Source: Anoxybacter fermentans
Lineage (GTDB): Bacteria > Bacillota > Halanaerobiia > DY22613
Direction of reading: 5' to 3'
Assembly (NCBI RefSeq): GCF_003991135.1
Contig: NZ_CP016379.1
Coordinates: forward strand, 2,604,001 to 2,668,000
Length of the DNA stretch: 64,000 bases
Shown here one piece after another: positions 40,807 to 50,325 of the stretch. The position numbers and the translations under genes were made by a program. Below the pieces are notes generated by a model. It made no database searches. It was not told the DNA's origin and saw only the letters and a program-made list of their open reading frames with translations. The stretch's first letter is position 1; the number at the start of each line of letters is the position of its first letter.

Positions 40807-40971
40807 CTACATATGGAACAGAAATTTGACCAGAATATATCCTAAAAATATCCCTACAACACCCATTACACTTGCCAATGTCGGCGGTGCGGGAAGAGGT
40901 AATTTAAATACTGTGAAAATAACTCCTACAACCATACCTGTAAACGTTGACAACAGTATATCTTTCATCAT
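40807..40971 (-). CDS. XapX-domain small membrane protein
   Basis: 54 residues from MMKDILLSTFTGMVVGVIF through VFKLPLPAPPTLASVMGVVG to FLGYILVKFLFHM. The P-L-P-A-P-P-T-L-A segment and two flanking hydrophobic helices match the XapX family of small inner-membrane proteins, function unknown. GGAGG lies five bases before the first of two adjacent ATG codons. It is 16 bases before pyrG and about 20 after the DUF1934 gene, so all three are likely cotranscribed. Confidence 0.85.
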   Translation of the reverse strand: MMKDILLSTFTGMVVGVIFTVFKLPLPAPPTLASVMGVVGIFLGYILVKFLFHM

Positions 40972-40994
40972 CCATTCCTCCATTTCTAATTTTT

Positions 40995-41420
40995 TTAGCT
41001 ATCCTGTATTGTTTGATAAATAATCTCCAGAGTATTATTACTGGTCAATTCATCACCAAGGTATAAATCATAATAAATTCGAATTCGGCCTTCATCAAAA
41101 CCCAAAGCCTGCTCAAGACGCTTGGTATCAGTTGAAAGTGGAATGCTGCCGTAAGATGTTTTATATTGACTCTCATCTTTAACCCCTTCTTCAAAGACCT
41201 GACACATGGAGACTTTTCCATGACGAATTAAAGTAACCCGGTTTTTCTCCAGTTTCAGGGTCGTTCGAACACCCTCAAGACCCTCGGCACTTTCCTCATA
41301 TTGAAGATAGGTAGCCTGTCCTTTATCATAGAGAAATCCCCGGGTTTGATAATTAATAATATTCTTTTCTCCATCCTGTTTTTGTAAATTCTTAATGCTG
41401 ATTAAAATCTCTGTGGCCAT
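40995..41420 (-). CDS. DUF1934 (YwiB-like) protein
   Basis: 141 residues from the ATG at 41420, which has AAAGGGG eight bases upstream; the longer frame to 41486 has none. The sequence MATEILISIKNLQKQDGEKN, then GKVSMCQVFEEGV and SYGSIPLSTDTKRLEQALG, fits the DUF1934 calycin-like beta-barrel family of Firmicutes. Its biochemical function is unknown. Confidence 0.75.
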   Translation of the reverse strand: MATEILISIKNLQKQDGEKNIINYQTRGFLYDKGQATYLQYEESAEGLEGVRTTLKLEKNRVTLIRHGKVSMCQVFEEGVKDESQYKTSYGSIPLSTDTKRLEQALGFDEGRIRIYYDLYLGDELTSNNTLEIIYQTIQDS

Positions 41421-41479
41421 AATAATACCCCTTTGTAATGTTTTCTTAAAATTAGTATGGCCCAAATAGTCAAATAGAA

Positions 41480-41510
41480 ATTCCACAGCAACAATAAATT
41501 ACTGTGGAAT
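41480..41510 (-). terminator. Hairpin between flavodoxin and DUF1934 genes
   Basis: A 9-bp perfect stem (ATTCCACAG / CTGTGGAAT) with a 13-base loop; the following T-run is weak. It may terminate the flavodoxin transcript. Confidence 0.4.
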
Positions 41511-41579
41511 TCTAACTACATCTTTTATAGTATATCCTAAATTTTCTCTCTTGACAAGTTCTATTTTCAAAAAATAATC

Positions 41580-41978
41580 CTAAAGATGCCTACCAAATTG
41601 ATAAGCCTCGTCTAAAGAACGAAATCCACGAAAGTCTTTAACAATACAGCCCTGAGATTCCATAACTCCCATCAAGCGGCGAAGTGCTTTATCAGTACCA
41701 AATATCTTACGTTTCACAAAAGCGATGGAATTCTGTCCTTCTGTCCTTTTTAGAGCACTAAGGTAAGGTTTTAAATCTTCAGCAATTTTACCGCCAAATA
41801 CCCCCAAAATTGGACTTCCTACAATAAGTAAATCATAAGGGTGACAGCTCACCATATCTCCTCTCTCACTTGCTTTTTTCATCGTCACCTGATGTCCTTT
41901 AGATTCAGCACCTTTTCTAAGAGCATCAGCATATTCTTCAATTTTTCCTTCTTTAGAATAAACAATTAATATCTTCAT
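41580..41978 (-). CDS. Flavodoxin-like domain protein
   Basis: 132 residues, shorter than standard flavodoxins by 10-15 residues. The FMN phosphate loop region is ILIVYSKEGKIEEYADALRKG, and DLLIVGSPILGVFGGKIAEDL is the second loop. FMN binding and a role as an electron carrier or NAD(P)H:quinone-type partner are inferred. It appears to be monocistronic. Confidence 0.75.
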   Translation of the reverse strand: MKILIVYSKEGKIEEYADALRKGAESKGHQVTMKKASERGDMVSCHPYDLLIVGSPILGVFGGKIAEDLKPYLSALKRTEGQNSIAFVKRKIFGTDKALRRLMGVMESQGCIVKDFRGFRSLDEAYQFGRHL

Positions 41979-42037
41979 TTATCTCACCTCGCATTAACAA
42001 TTAGTCATTAATCTTAAAAGTCCTTCTTTTATAAAAA

Positions 42038-42100
42038 TGATTTTACTGCAAAAAGCTAATTTTCCACTTCAAAAGAAATTAACTTTTTGCAGTTTAATCA
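42038..42100. repeat. Minimal copy of the palindromic repeat (63 bp)
   Basis: Only the terminal arms remain: TGATTTTACTGCAAAAAGC and CTTTTTGCAGTTTAATCA around a 20-odd base centre. It shows the terminal inverted repeat that defines the family. Confidence 0.8.
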
Positions 42101-42173
42101 AAAATTTTAGGCATAAAGATTTCTTGTCCAAAATATTAATTTAATAACCTGCTCTTAATTAAAAGCTGGAAAA

Positions 42174-42241
42174 CAAGAAAAATTTATTGATGCCAGAGAT
42201 GAAAGTTATCCACAGCTGCATAAATTCCCTGACATTAAAAA
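42174..42241. repeat. Short repeat with DnaA-box core, copy B
   Basis: AAGAAAAATTTATTGATGCCAG, then TTATCCACAGCTGCATAA, then CATTAAAAAACC. TTATCCACA is the exact DnaA-box consensus. It parallels 23655-23718. Confidence 0.45.
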
Positions 42242-42265
42242 ACCTATTGAAAGGGGATAATAAAA

Positions 42266-43450
42266 ATGGAAAAAGAGAAAAGATTAAAACGGGCCAGGCA
42301 ACATATTTTTTCTTTAGGTCTATACGACAGTGGAGCAAAAATTGCAATTCAGGTCATGACTTATGGACTGGCCAAAATCCATTACCTACAGGAATATTTA
42401 GGCTATAAACCAAATGCCTTTTTTCTGGGTGCACCTGATTTGACCATTACCCGAAACATATACCGTTTTAATCAGGGAATTGGCTATGGAGGAATCATTT
42501 CCTGGGGTGAAGGAACTGATTCCTTTATCCCAGTAGACTTAAAACCCAATGCCTGCGGCATGCTTATAGGGGGTGTAAATACCCCAAAAAGCTGTACAGA
42601 ACTGATTCAGGCTTTGGAGGAACTTAAAAATAATCCTGGCAAAATCGAAGGTACCAATATAAAATGGGATTTCAATAAAAGTAATCACTTTATCAATTTC
42701 TTTAAAGTTATAGATAATCATAATCTTCCTCCCTATCTTTTTGTAATTCACGGGGCCGGTGATGAATTCAGAGGTGATAATAACGGGCAATTTGGCTTAT
42801 ATATTGATAAAAGTAAAATTCTTAAATCCAAAGTCCATACCCTTAAAACTCCCTTTGGTGATATCAACTATCTTATAGGTGAAGATGCAATAGAATATTT
42901 TAAATTCTATCAGAATGTTGAAAAATTTGCTAGACAACGGCGTATTCATGTAGCCCACCATCTTTTTGATAATTTTTTACTAATCACTGATCAGACCCAT
43001 CAAGGTTTAGTAGGTTTAAATGAAATTATTCTTGGCTGCCATAAATTTGTTGACGAGGAAACCCTCTTCCCCCTTATGCTCAGGGCAGATCGGCCTGGAT
43101 ACCTTATCAAAGGAAAGTTTAATCTGACAGAGAAACAGTTAGAAAACCTGGAGTTTAAAGCGCGGGCTAAAGAACTGGATATTTATCATCGACTTTTAAG
43201 AGCCAATATTTTACCCCATGGTGGAGGTTATAACTTCCCTGATCTGTTAGATATAGAGGAAGTCCTTGAGGTTAATGAAAATCGATATTATAAATTAAAA
43301 ACCACAAGCGGGATGGGATCAAAAATTGTTCAACATCTCCGGGCATTACCTTATGAATACCGGGGCCAGCAGGTTTTGAATCGGACATTAGAACTGGGCC
43401 TTGGGCAAATCTATGCCACACTGATTCCTCTTTTTACACTAAAAATTTAA
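42266..43450 (+). CDS. Conserved-looking protein of unknown function
   Basis: 394 residues, not recognised. It is rich in Gly/His clusters that look catalytic or metal-binding: LFVIHGAGDEFRGDNNGQFG (about 155-175), RRIHVAHHLFDNFLLITDQTH (about 230-250), and LPHGGGYNFPDL (about 330-341). There is no signal peptide; hydrophobicity is ordinary for a soluble protein. AAAGGGG precedes the ATG. It is followed 20 bases later by an HD hydrolase on the same strand, so the two are probably an operon and may share a pathway. Confidence 0.6.
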   Translation: MEKEKRLKRARQHIFSLGLYDSGAKIAIQVMTYGLAKIHYLQEYLGYKPNAFFLGAPDLTITRNIYRFNQGIGYGGIISWGEGTDSFIPVDLKPNACGMLIGGVNTPKSCTELIQALEELKNNPGKIEGTNIKWDFNKSNHFINFFKVIDNHNLPPYLFVIHGAGDEFRGDNNGQFGLYIDKSKILKSKVHTLKTPFGDINYLIGEDAIEYFKFYQNVEKFARQRRIHVAHHLFDNFLLITDQTHQGLVGLNEIILGCHKFVDEETLFPLMLRADRPGYLIKGKFNLTEKQLENLEFKARAKELDIYHRLLRANILPHGGGYNFPDLLDIEEVLEVNENRYYKLKTTSGMGSKIVQHLRALPYEYRGQQVLNRTLELGLGQIYATLIPLFTLKI

Positions 43451-43469
43451 AAATAGAAAGGAGAACTTT

Positions 43470-44102
43470 ATGCTTACACGAAGTCTGACTCTAAAAGAAC
43501 GGAAATTAATTCAAGAAATTGAAACATTTATTCGTGACAAACACCGCCACAGTGAAGGACATGATTATTCTCACGTTCTGGAAGTAGTCAGGTATTCATT
43601 AAAAATCGCAAAAGCCATTGAAGAACCTGTCAATCCCTTTATACTGATCTGTGGAGCATTATTTCATGATATCGGCAGGATTTATGATGAGGAAGGAACC
43701 CTACACGGTCTCATTGGCGGGGCTATTACTGACATGTATTTAAAATCCACCTGGGTAAAAGAAGAAGATGCCTGTAAAATTGTTCGCATAGTCGTTCGTC
43801 ATACCGCCACCTCCAGAATTCCACCCGAAACCGTTGAAGAGAAAATTGTTTATGATGCTGACGGATTAGACCGATTGGGTTTAATGGGTATGATCCGGGG
43901 AGTTATGGGAAAACGCGGTTCAATAAAAGAAATATTGGAAAACAGGAGCAGAAAACGGCTTTTAGATTATAAACGTTTATATTTTGATGTCAGCCGCGAA
44001 ATTGGTGAAAAACTTTATAATGAAACCTTAGAGATTGTTGCCCAACTATTAAATGCCTTAGAAACCCGTCTTAAAGACATTAATGACATCCAACTTCCTT
44101 AA
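43470..44102 (+). CDS. HD-domain phosphohydrolase
   Basis: 210 residues. The HD metal site is spread over HDYSHVLEVVRYSL (H51-type position), ICGALFHDIGRIYDE and a late aspartate in VYDADGLDRLG; RHTATSRIPPETVEEK lies between. It resembles the YedJ/YpgQ type of soluble HD hydrolase acting on nucleotides or phosphate esters; substrate unassigned. AAAGGAGAA precedes the start. It is downstream of the unknown gene at 42266. Confidence 0.8.
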   Translation: MLTRSLTLKERKLIQEIETFIRDKHRHSEGHDYSHVLEVVRYSLKIAKAIEEPVNPFILICGALFHDIGRIYDEEGTLHGLIGGAITDMYLKSTWVKEEDACKIVRIVVRHTATSRIPPETVEEKIVYDADGLDRLGLMGMIRGVMGKRGSIKEILENRSRKRLLDYKRLYFDVSREIGEKLYNETLEIVAQLLNALETRLKDINDIQLP

Positions 44103-44104
44103 TA

Positions 44105-44317
44105 ATATTATAGCTAATTTTGAGCGCCATAGAAATTTTTCATTTAACCATCTTAGTGAAATTTCAGTCAAAATAAGGCCTCATACAGAATGTGATAAGC
44201 TAATCAAGGGCCAGGAGGGCCCATTGATTGGTGTGCCTTATTTCAACTGAAATCGAACTTTAGATGGTTCAAAAAATTTCTTTTGAAGTTAAAAATTAGC
44301 TTTTTGTAGCTTAATCA
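44105..44317 (+). repeat. Nested palindromic repeat, nearly full (about 213 bp)
   Basis: The left terminus has lost a few bases (TATTATAGCTAATTTT); the right terminus is TAGCTTTTTGTAGCTTAATCA. Both inner hairpins are present but degenerate (CTCATACAGAATGTGATAAG, and GGGCCAGGAGGGCCC intact). Confidence 0.8.
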
Positions 44318-44433
44318 TAAAAATATTCTTTTAAAGAAAACTATTTTGCAGGCAGGATTTTTACAATCTTTAACGAAATTTATAATAGCACCCTAAAACG
44401 GAGCATACTTGATAGTGAGAGGAGTATCTCAGC

Positions 44434-45639
44434 ATGAAAAAGAGTAATAATAATTTGATATGGAAAGAAATAGAAATCAAACTGATCTGTGTCGGAATCC
44501 CCGCTATCGGTCTAACTATATTACTTTCTTATTTACCTAAAATAAATCCTCTAGCTGATTTTAATATTATTGTTTTTATGGTTATAAATGTTTTTGCTGA
44601 TCTCTTATCTGTTGTATTACCTACCGGAGTTAACCTCAGTTTAAGTTTTCCGTTCATGATCTGTGTTCTTCTGTTATTGGGATCCACAGCCACCATGTGG
44701 GTTTATATTCCGGGCGTTGTTGTTTCACATATTTTAAAAAAGAAAGAACCTTTTAAAATAATATTTAATGTCAGTCAGATCAGTATTTCTGTATATATAG
44801 CAGGATTGTTTTTACCGGATAATATTTCCAATATAGTTCTTACTCGTGATATTCTCTGGATCCTTTTAGTTGTAGTAATCCTTGACTTTTTCAATTTCGC
44901 TCAGGTAATAAAAATTATCTGTATTAATAGAGGTAGTAAATTTTTTAAAACCTTTTATGAAATTTGGATACATGAAATGGCTACAGTTCGTCCCATTTAT
45001 TATGCAACAGGAATTATCATGGCCATTTGTTATCAAGCCCAGGGAATAATAGGCGCACTCTTAGTTGCAGCCCCCGTATTAGGCGCATTTTTTCTGTTAA
45101 ATGCACAAAATGAATTAAAAAGCCAGACTTCACGGGCCAATACTGATGCACTGACTGAATTGGGTAACCGTTATGCTTTAGCCAATTGGTGGAAAAAGGA
45201 ACTTTCTTATATCATTAACAATAGTAAGGATTTAAGTGTACTAATGATTGATATTGATAATTTTAAGAAATTTAACGATACATACGGACATGATATCGGC
45301 GATGAAATACTGAAGCTAGTTGCCAGGACTATAAAAAAATGCGTCAGACAGACCGACTGTGTATTCCGTTTTGGCGGAGAAGAATTTGTAGTTCTTTTAC
45401 CTGATTCTAATATTGACAATGCAAAACAGGTAGCTGAACGAATCCGTATTTCCATCAGTGAAACTAAAATTCCACACCTGAATAATGTAAGTATTACTAT
45501 AAGTGCAGGATTATCACATCTAACCTCACTTTTGATTGAAGAAGAAAATGATATTCCCGATGAATTAATCCGTCGGGCTGATAAAGCTATGTATATGGCC
45601 AAACAGAATGGCAAAAATCAGGTTCAGGTTTATATCTAA
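44434..45639 (+). CDS. Diguanylate cyclase with multi-helix membrane sensor
   Basis: 401 residues. The first 225 residues contain about six to seven transmembrane helices (a MASE-like integral membrane sensor). The GGDEF domain (about 235-400) has the active-site motif GGEEF at 314-318 and metal aspartates in LMIDIDNFKKFNDTYGHDIGDEIL. RQTD (305-308) five residues upstream is an I-site RxxD, so product inhibition by c-di-GMP is likely. It makes c-di-GMP at the membrane. GAGAGGAG precedes the ATG, and a strong terminator follows. Confidence 0.93.
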   Translation: MKKSNNNLIWKEIEIKLICVGIPAIGLTILLSYLPKINPLADFNIIVFMVINVFADLLSVVLPTGVNLSLSFPFMICVLLLLGSTATMWVYIPGVVVSHILKKKEPFKIIFNVSQISISVYIAGLFLPDNISNIVLTRDILWILLVVVILDFFNFAQVIKIICINRGSKFFKTFYEIWIHEMATVRPIYYATGIIMAICYQAQGIIGALLVAAPVLGAFFLLNAQNELKSQTSRANTDALTELGNRYALANWWKKELSYIINNSKDLSVLMIDIDNFKKFNDTYGHDIGDEILKLVARTIKKCVRQTDCVFRFGGEEFVVLLPDSNIDNAKQVAERIRISISETKIPHLNNVSITISAGLSHLTSLLIEEENDIPDELIRRADKAMYMAKQNGKNQVQVYI

Positions 45640-45655
45640 AAGTTGAGAGACAACA

Positions 45656-45686
45656 AACAGCCGTTCAAATTAGACGGCTGTTTTTT
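45656..45686 (+). terminator. Terminator of the diguanylate cyclase gene
   Basis: Stem AACAGCCGT / ACGGCTGTT with a 9-base loop, followed by TTTT, 16 bases after the stop codon. Confidence 0.9.
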
Positions 45687-45717
45687 CCATCAATCAAATC
45701 TGAAAAATATATAAAAA

Positions 45718-45752
45718 GTCAAGGCTTCCGCCCTCCTGGCTTTAGCCTTGAC
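45718..45752. other. Isolated imperfect hairpin
   Basis: GTCAAGGCT and AGCCTTGAC form a 9-bp stem, with an inner GCC/GGC stem around CTCCT. There is no T-run. Its function is unknown. Confidence 0.4.
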
Positions 45753-45778
45753 TTATACGTTTCAGAAATTATATTTAG

Positions 45779-46000
45779 GGTTACACTGCAAAAAGCTAAT
45801 TTTTCACTCCATGAGAAATTTTTCGAACCATCTAAAGCTCGATTTCCGCCGAAATAAGACTTCCTAATCAAAGAGCCCTCCTGGACCTTGATTAGCTCAT
45901 CACCTCCTGTAATGAGGCCTTATTTCGTCGAAAATCTCGCTAATATAGTTTAATGAAAAATTTCTATGTTGCTCAAAATTAGCTTTTTGCAGCATAATCA
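45779..46000 (-). repeat. Nested palindromic repeat, full-length copy (222 bp)
   Basis: Orientation is opposite to the copy at 23328. Termini GGTTACACTGCAAAAAGC and CTTTTTGCAGCATAATCA. Both inner hairpins are recognisable with scattered substitutions. It lies between the convergent diguanylate cyclase and lysine-fermentation units. Confidence 0.85.
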
Positions 46001-46067
46001 TTTAGTTTTTCTGGTAGTGTAGGGGCAAGTCTCTTCTAAACGACCAATTCGGTCGGCTACAAATCCT

Positions 46068-46847
46068 CTATTCTCCCTTAAACTCAGCTTTCCTTTTCTC
46101 CAAGAAAGCTCTCATACCTTCTTTTTGATCCTCTGTAGCAAAACAAAGTCCAAATAAATCTGCTTCCATTTCTAAACCCCGCTTTAAATCCATCTCCATA
46201 CCTTCATTGATAGCCCGTTTGCACAACTTAACAGCAAAAGGTGCTTTATTAGCAATCTCTCTGGCCATTTTTTTCGCTTCTTCTAATAGGCTTTCAGCAG
46301 GATAAACATGATTTACCAGACCGATTGCATGTGCTTCATTGGCATCGATAATCTTTCCAGTAAAGATCAATTCTTTCGCCTTAGCAGGACCAATGGCCCG
46401 GACTAACCGCTGGGTTCCACCAAAACCAGGAGTAATTCCCAGACCAACCTCAGGTTGACCTAATTTGGCCTTTTCAGATGCAAGCCGAATATCACAGGCC
46501 AGAGCCAGCTCACATCCACCACCAAGGGCATAACCGTTAATAGCTGCAATAACAGGTTTCTCCATCTCCTCTAATGCATTAAAGACAGAGTTGCCCAACC
46601 GTCCAAATTCCCGGCCTTCAACAGCATTAAATTCCACCATCTCACCGATATCAGCACCGGCCACAAAAGCTTTACCTTCGCCTGTAATAATACAGACTTT
46701 AATCTCAGGATCATCTTTAATCTGAGCAATAGCTTCTTTTAATTCATTCAATAGTTCTCTATTCAAAGCATTTAAAGCCTCCGGACGATTGATAGTTAAA
46801 ATCCCAATCCCATCTTCTTTTGTCAAATTCAGATTGACAAAAGTCAT
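46068..46847 (-). CDS. crt: 3-hydroxybutyryl-CoA dehydratase (crotonase)
   Basis: 259 residues, enoyl-CoA hydratase family. Oxyanion-hole segments AFVAGADIGEM and AINGYALGGGCELALACDIRLA are intact, and the glutamate in GQPEVGLGITPGFGG is present. It converts 3-hydroxybutyryl-CoA to crotonyl-CoA in the butyrate branch. It is the last gene of the lysine operon, separated from hbd by a hairpin. Confidence 0.93.
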   Translation of the reverse strand: MTFVNLNLTKEDGIGILTINRPEALNALNRELLNELKEAIAQIKDDPEIKVCIITGEGKAFVAGADIGEMVEFNAVEGREFGRLGNSVFNALEEMEKPVIAAINGYALGGGCELALACDIRLASEKAKLGQPEVGLGITPGFGGTQRLVRAIGPAKAKELIFTGKIIDANEAHAIGLVNHVYPAESLLEEAKKMAREIANKAPFAVKLCKRAINEGMEMDLKRGLEMEADLFGLCFATEDQKEGMRAFLEKRKAEFKGE

Positions 46848-46873
46848 TATGTATCCTCCTCTCTGTGGATTAT

Positions 46874-46904
46874 AAAACAGCCGTCCCGGCTGGACGGCCG
46901 TTTT
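46874..46904 (-). terminator. Strong hairpin between hbd and crt
   Basis: A 13-pair stem on the minus-strand RNA (one G-U), loop of 5 bases, followed by TTTTATAATCC. It may partially terminate or stabilise the upstream mRNA, so crt expression could differ from hbd. Confidence 0.65.
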
Positions 46905-46905
46905 A

Positions 46906-47757
46906 TTAGTAACTGAAAAATCCCTGACCAGTCTTCCGACCCAATTGATTTGCGCGAACCATTTTTCTTAACAGTGGACATGGCCGATACTTGGGATCAC
47001 CAAACTCGGTATAAAGGGTCTCCATAATGGAAAGACAGACATCCAGCCCGATAAGGTCTGCTAAAGCTAATGGACCAATTGGATGATTAGCCCCCAACTT
47101 CATTGCCTTATCAATATCTTCTGCTGATGCAATCCCTTCCATCAGGATATAAGCAGCCTCATTAATCATCGGAATCAAAATCCGGTTAACTACAAAACCG
47201 GGAGCCTCTTTGACTTCAACGGGGGTTTTGCCCAGAGATTCAGCCAGTTCTTTAACAAAGTTAAAAGTCTCATCAGAAGTAACAGCACCTCTGATCACTT
47301 CTACCAGTTTCATTACCGGAACCGGATTAAAGAAATGCATTCCAACAACCTTATCCGGCCGTCCGGTCACGACAGCAATCTCACTGATACTTAAAGCAGA
47401 TGTATTGGTAGCAAGAATAGTTTTAGAATCACAAACCTGATCCAATTCTTTAAAAACCTCTTTTTTTACATCCAATTCTTCTACAACAGCTTCAATCACC
47501 AGATCCAGATCTCCAGGCAGATTAGATACACCTTCAATTCCGGTAATATTAGCCATAGCGGCATTCTTCTCTTCTTCAGTCATCCGTTCTTTTTTTACAT
47601 TCCGGTCATACCCCTTTTCGATACGGGCCAGACCTTTATTTAAAAACTCAGCATTCTGTTCTACCAGATAAACCTGATGACCACTCTGTGCCAGAACCTG
47701 ACAGATACCGGAACCCATTGTTCCTGCACCAATTACTCCAACTTTCATCATTGACAC
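46906..47757 (-). CDS. hbd: 3-hydroxybutyryl-CoA dehydrogenase
   Basis: 283 residues. The NAD(P) site is [18 protein letters not shown]; the catalytic histidine is in [35 protein letters not shown] follows. It reduces acetoacetyl-CoA to 3-hydroxybutyryl-CoA. It follows the thiolase by about 20 bases in the fermentation operon. Confidence 0.95.
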   Translation of the reverse strand: MSMMKVGVIGAGTMGSGICQVLAQSGHQVYLVEQNAEFLNKGLARIEKGYDRNVKKERMTEEEKNAAMANITGIEGVSNLPGDLDLVIEAVVEELDVKKEVFKELDQVCDSKTILATNTSALSISEIAVVTGRPDKVVGMHFFNPVPVMKLVEVIRGAVTSDETFNFVKELAESLGKTPVEVKEAPGFVVNRILIPMINEAAYILMEGIASAEDIDKAMKLGANHPIGPLALADLIGLDVCLSIMETLYTEFGDPKYRPCPLLRKMVRANQLGRKTGQGFFSY

Positions 47758-47778
47758 CTCTCTTCAAGTTTTGAAAAT

Positions 47779-48960
47779 CTACCGCTCAACTATAGTTGCC
47801 ACACCCTGGCCACCACCGATACAGAGAGTAGCAAGACCATATTTGCTATCACGCTTCAGCATTTCATGGATTAGAGTAACCAGAATCCGGGCACCACTAG
47901 CACCAATAGGATGGCCCAGAGCAATAGCACCGCCATTAACATTTACCTTATCGGGATCAAGCCCCAATTCTTTTAAAACCGCTAGAGATTGAACTGCAAA
48001 AGCCTCATTTGCTTCTATAAGATCAAGATCTTCAATGGTAAGACCAGTCTTTTCAAGAACTTTTTTAGTTGCAGGAATAGGACCAGTACCCATAATCCGC
48101 GGCTCAACCCCGGCAGATGCATAACCTTTAATCTTAACCAGAGGTTTTACACCCAACTCATCAGCCTTTTCTTTTGACATAACTACAAGAGCAGCAGCTC
48201 CATCATTTATACCGGAAGCATTACCAGCAGTTACAGTTCCATCTTTTTTGAAAACAGGACGCAATTTAGCCAGACTCTCAACAGTTACACCTTTACGAGG
48301 ATGTTCATCTGTATCAAAGATAATGGGATCACCTTTCCGCTGTGGAACCTCTACAGGAACAATCTCATCTTTAAACCGTCCTTCAACCAGAGCTTTCTCT
48401 GCCTTCTGTTGACTGAAAGCAGCAAACTCATCCTGCTCTTTACGGGTAATTCCGTATTCTTTAGCAATATTTTCAGCAGTAATACCCATATGAGTATCAT
48501 CAAAAGCACACCAGAGTCCATCATGGATCATAACATCAATCAGTTCACCGTGTCCCATCCGCTGGCCCCAACGGGCATTTTTCAAAAGATACGGAGCCTG
48601 ACTCATGTTTTCCATTCCACCGGCCACGATAATATCTGCATCTCCAGCGATAATGGCCTGAGCTGCCAGATTAACTGCCTTAAGACCAGAACCACAGACC
48701 TTGTTGATGGTCATAGCAGGAATGCTATGATGTAATCCTGCTTTAATCGCAGACTGCCGGGCAGGATTTTGGCCAAGACCGGCCTGAAGTACATTGCCCA
48801 TAATTACTTCTTCTACATTTTCAGGCTTGATTCCAGCACGCTTGATGGCTTCTTTAATAACAATAGCCCCCAGATCAGTAGCTTTAACATCTTTCAAAGT
48901 TCCGCCAAAAGTCCCAATTGGAGTCCGGACAGCACTGGCAATAATAACTTCTCTCATCAA
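47779..48960 (-). CDS. thl: Acetyl-CoA acetyltransferase (thiolase)
   Basis: 393 residues. The acylated cysteine is in [16 protein letters not shown], the His in [17 protein letters not shown] and the second Cys in [13 protein letters not shown]. In lysine fermentation it splits acetoacetyl-CoA to two acetyl-CoA, or condenses them for butyrate. GGGGGAGAA site precedes the start. Confidence 0.95.
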   Translation of the reverse strand: MMREVIIASAVRTPIGTFGGTLKDVKATDLGAIVIKEAIKRAGIKPENVEEVIMGNVLQAGLGQNPARQSAIKAGLHHSIPAMTINKVCGSGLKAVNLAAQAIIAGDADIIVAGGMENMSQAPYLLKNARWGQRMGHGELIDVMIHDGLWCAFDDTHMGITAENIAKEYGITRKEQDEFAAFSQQKAEKALVEGRFKDEIVPVEVPQRKGDPIIFDTDEHPRKGVTVESLAKLRPVFKKDGTVTAGNASGINDGAAALVVMSKEKADELGVKPLVKIKGYASAGVEPRIMGTGPIPATKKVLEKTGLTIEDLDLIEANEAFAVQSLAVLKELGLDPDKVNVNGGAIALGHPIGASGARILVTLIHEMLKRDSKYGLATLCIGGGQGVATIVER

Positions 48961-48988
48961 TTCTCTCCCCCTTAAAATTTATTTAGAT

Positions 48989-49642
48989 TTATTCAACATC
49001 CATAACTTTTAGATCATCACTAATGATTAAATCAGCCTCGGTAGCCTTAATTACATCTTCCACAGTTACACCGGGAGCAATCTCCTTTAAAACCAGGCCT
49101 TCTTTAGTTACTTCCATTACCGCTAGTTCAGTAACTATCATATTAACCTGTTCTTTAGCCGTAAGAGGGAGACGGCACCTCTTCAAAATCTTAGATTCAC
49201 CTTTTTTGTTAGTATGCGTGGTAGCAACAATTACTTTCTTTGCACCCACTACAAGATCCATAGCGCCGCCCATACCCGGAACCAGTTTACCCGGAATCAT
49301 CCAGTTAGCCAGATTACCGAACTGGTCAACTTCTAATGCTCCCAGAACGGTAGCATCTACATGCCCACCACGGATAATAGCAAAAGAAGTAGCACTATCA
49401 AAAAAAGCTCCACCTGGTCTAATAGTCACCGGTTGACCGCCAGCATTAACTAAATCCTTATCTTCCTCACCAGGGGCAGGGGCTGGACCTAAACCGACAA
49501 ATCCATTCTCAGATTGGAAAATAATATCTACATCTTCAGGAATATAATTAGCAACCATAGTTGGCATACCAATTCCTAAATTAACTACATCTCCACTTTT
49601 AAACTCTTTAGCAATTCGTTTTGCAATTAACTCACGACTCAT
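48989..49642 (-). CDS. atoA: CoA-transferase subunit B
   Basis: 217 residues, class I CoA-transferase beta subunit with the catalytic glutamate in [14 protein letters not shown]. Starts within the end of the alpha-subunit gene (4-base overlap). With the alpha subunit it probably acts as butyryl-CoA:acetoacetate CoA-transferase in this pathway; other acyl specificities cannot be excluded. Confidence 0.93.
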   Translation of the reverse strand: MSRELIAKRIAKEFKSGDVVNLGIGMPTMVANYIPEDVDIIFQSENGFVGLGPAPAPGEEDKDLVNAGGQPVTIRPGGAFFDSATSFAIIRGGHVDATVLGALEVDQFGNLANWMIPGKLVPGMGGAMDLVVGAKKVIVATTHTNKKGESKILKRCRLPLTAKEQVNMIVTELAVMEVTKEGLVLKEIAPGVTVEDVIKATEADLIISDDLKVMDVE

Positions 49643-50298
49643 GAATTTAACCCCCCATCATAAATATAATCAACAAAAATTCCAGGTGTCATCACTTCAT
49701 CGGGGTCAATTTCACCTACTTCTACAATCTCTTCTGCTTCAACAATAACAATATCTGCTGCAGAAGCCATAACCGGGTTAAAGTTACGTGCACTCTTTCT
49801 ATAAACCAGGTTACCTTTTTTATCAGCTTTCCAGGCTTTAATAAGAGCCAGATCAGCTTTTAAAGGAAGCTCTAAAAGATATTCGACTCCGTCAATTACT
49901 TTCTTTTCTTTTCCTTCCTCCACCACTGTACCTACACCAGTAGGAGTGAGTATTCCACCCAATCCAGCACCAGCTGCTCGAATCCGCTCAGCTAAAGTTC
50001 CCTGTGGTACCAATTCCACTTCCAGTTCACCGGCATTCATCTGATTTCCGGTCTCAGGGTTAGTTCCAATATGAGAAGCAATCACCTTTTTTACCTGACG
50101 GTTAACTACAAGACGACCAATCCCCTTATCAGGATAACCGCTATCATTGCCAATGATAGTCAAATTTTTTACATTTTTTTCAATCAAAAGGTCTATCAAC
50201 CCTTCTGGGGTACCTACAGCTAAAAAACCACCGATCATCACAGACATTCCATCTTTAAAAATATCCATTACTTCTGATTTACCGATGATCTTAGCCAT
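49639..50298 (-). CDS. atoD: CoA-transferase subunit A
   Basis: 219 residues. The family pattern includes [33 protein letters not shown] and [17 protein letters not shown]. It pairs with subunit B to move CoA onto acetoacetate. It lies 27 bases after kce. Confidence 0.93.
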   Translation of the reverse strand: MAKIIGKSEVMDIFKDGMSVMIGGFLAVGTPEGLIDLLIEKNVKNLTIIGNDSGYPDKGIGRLVVNRQVKKVIASHIGTNPETGNQMNAGELEVELVPQGTLAERIRAAGAGLGGILTPTGVGTVVEEGKEKKVIDGVEYLLELPLKADLALIKAWKADKKGNLVYRKSARNFNPVMASAADIVIVEAEEIVEVGEIDPDEVMTPGIFVDYIYDGGLNS

Positions 50299-50325
50299 TA
50301 TCTTTCACCTCCAATAGTCATAAAA

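Noticed and set aside
42187-42408. 73-codon ORF overlapping the start of the unknown protein gene
   Set aside because: It overlaps in another frame and has no ribosome site; the 394-residue frame has both.
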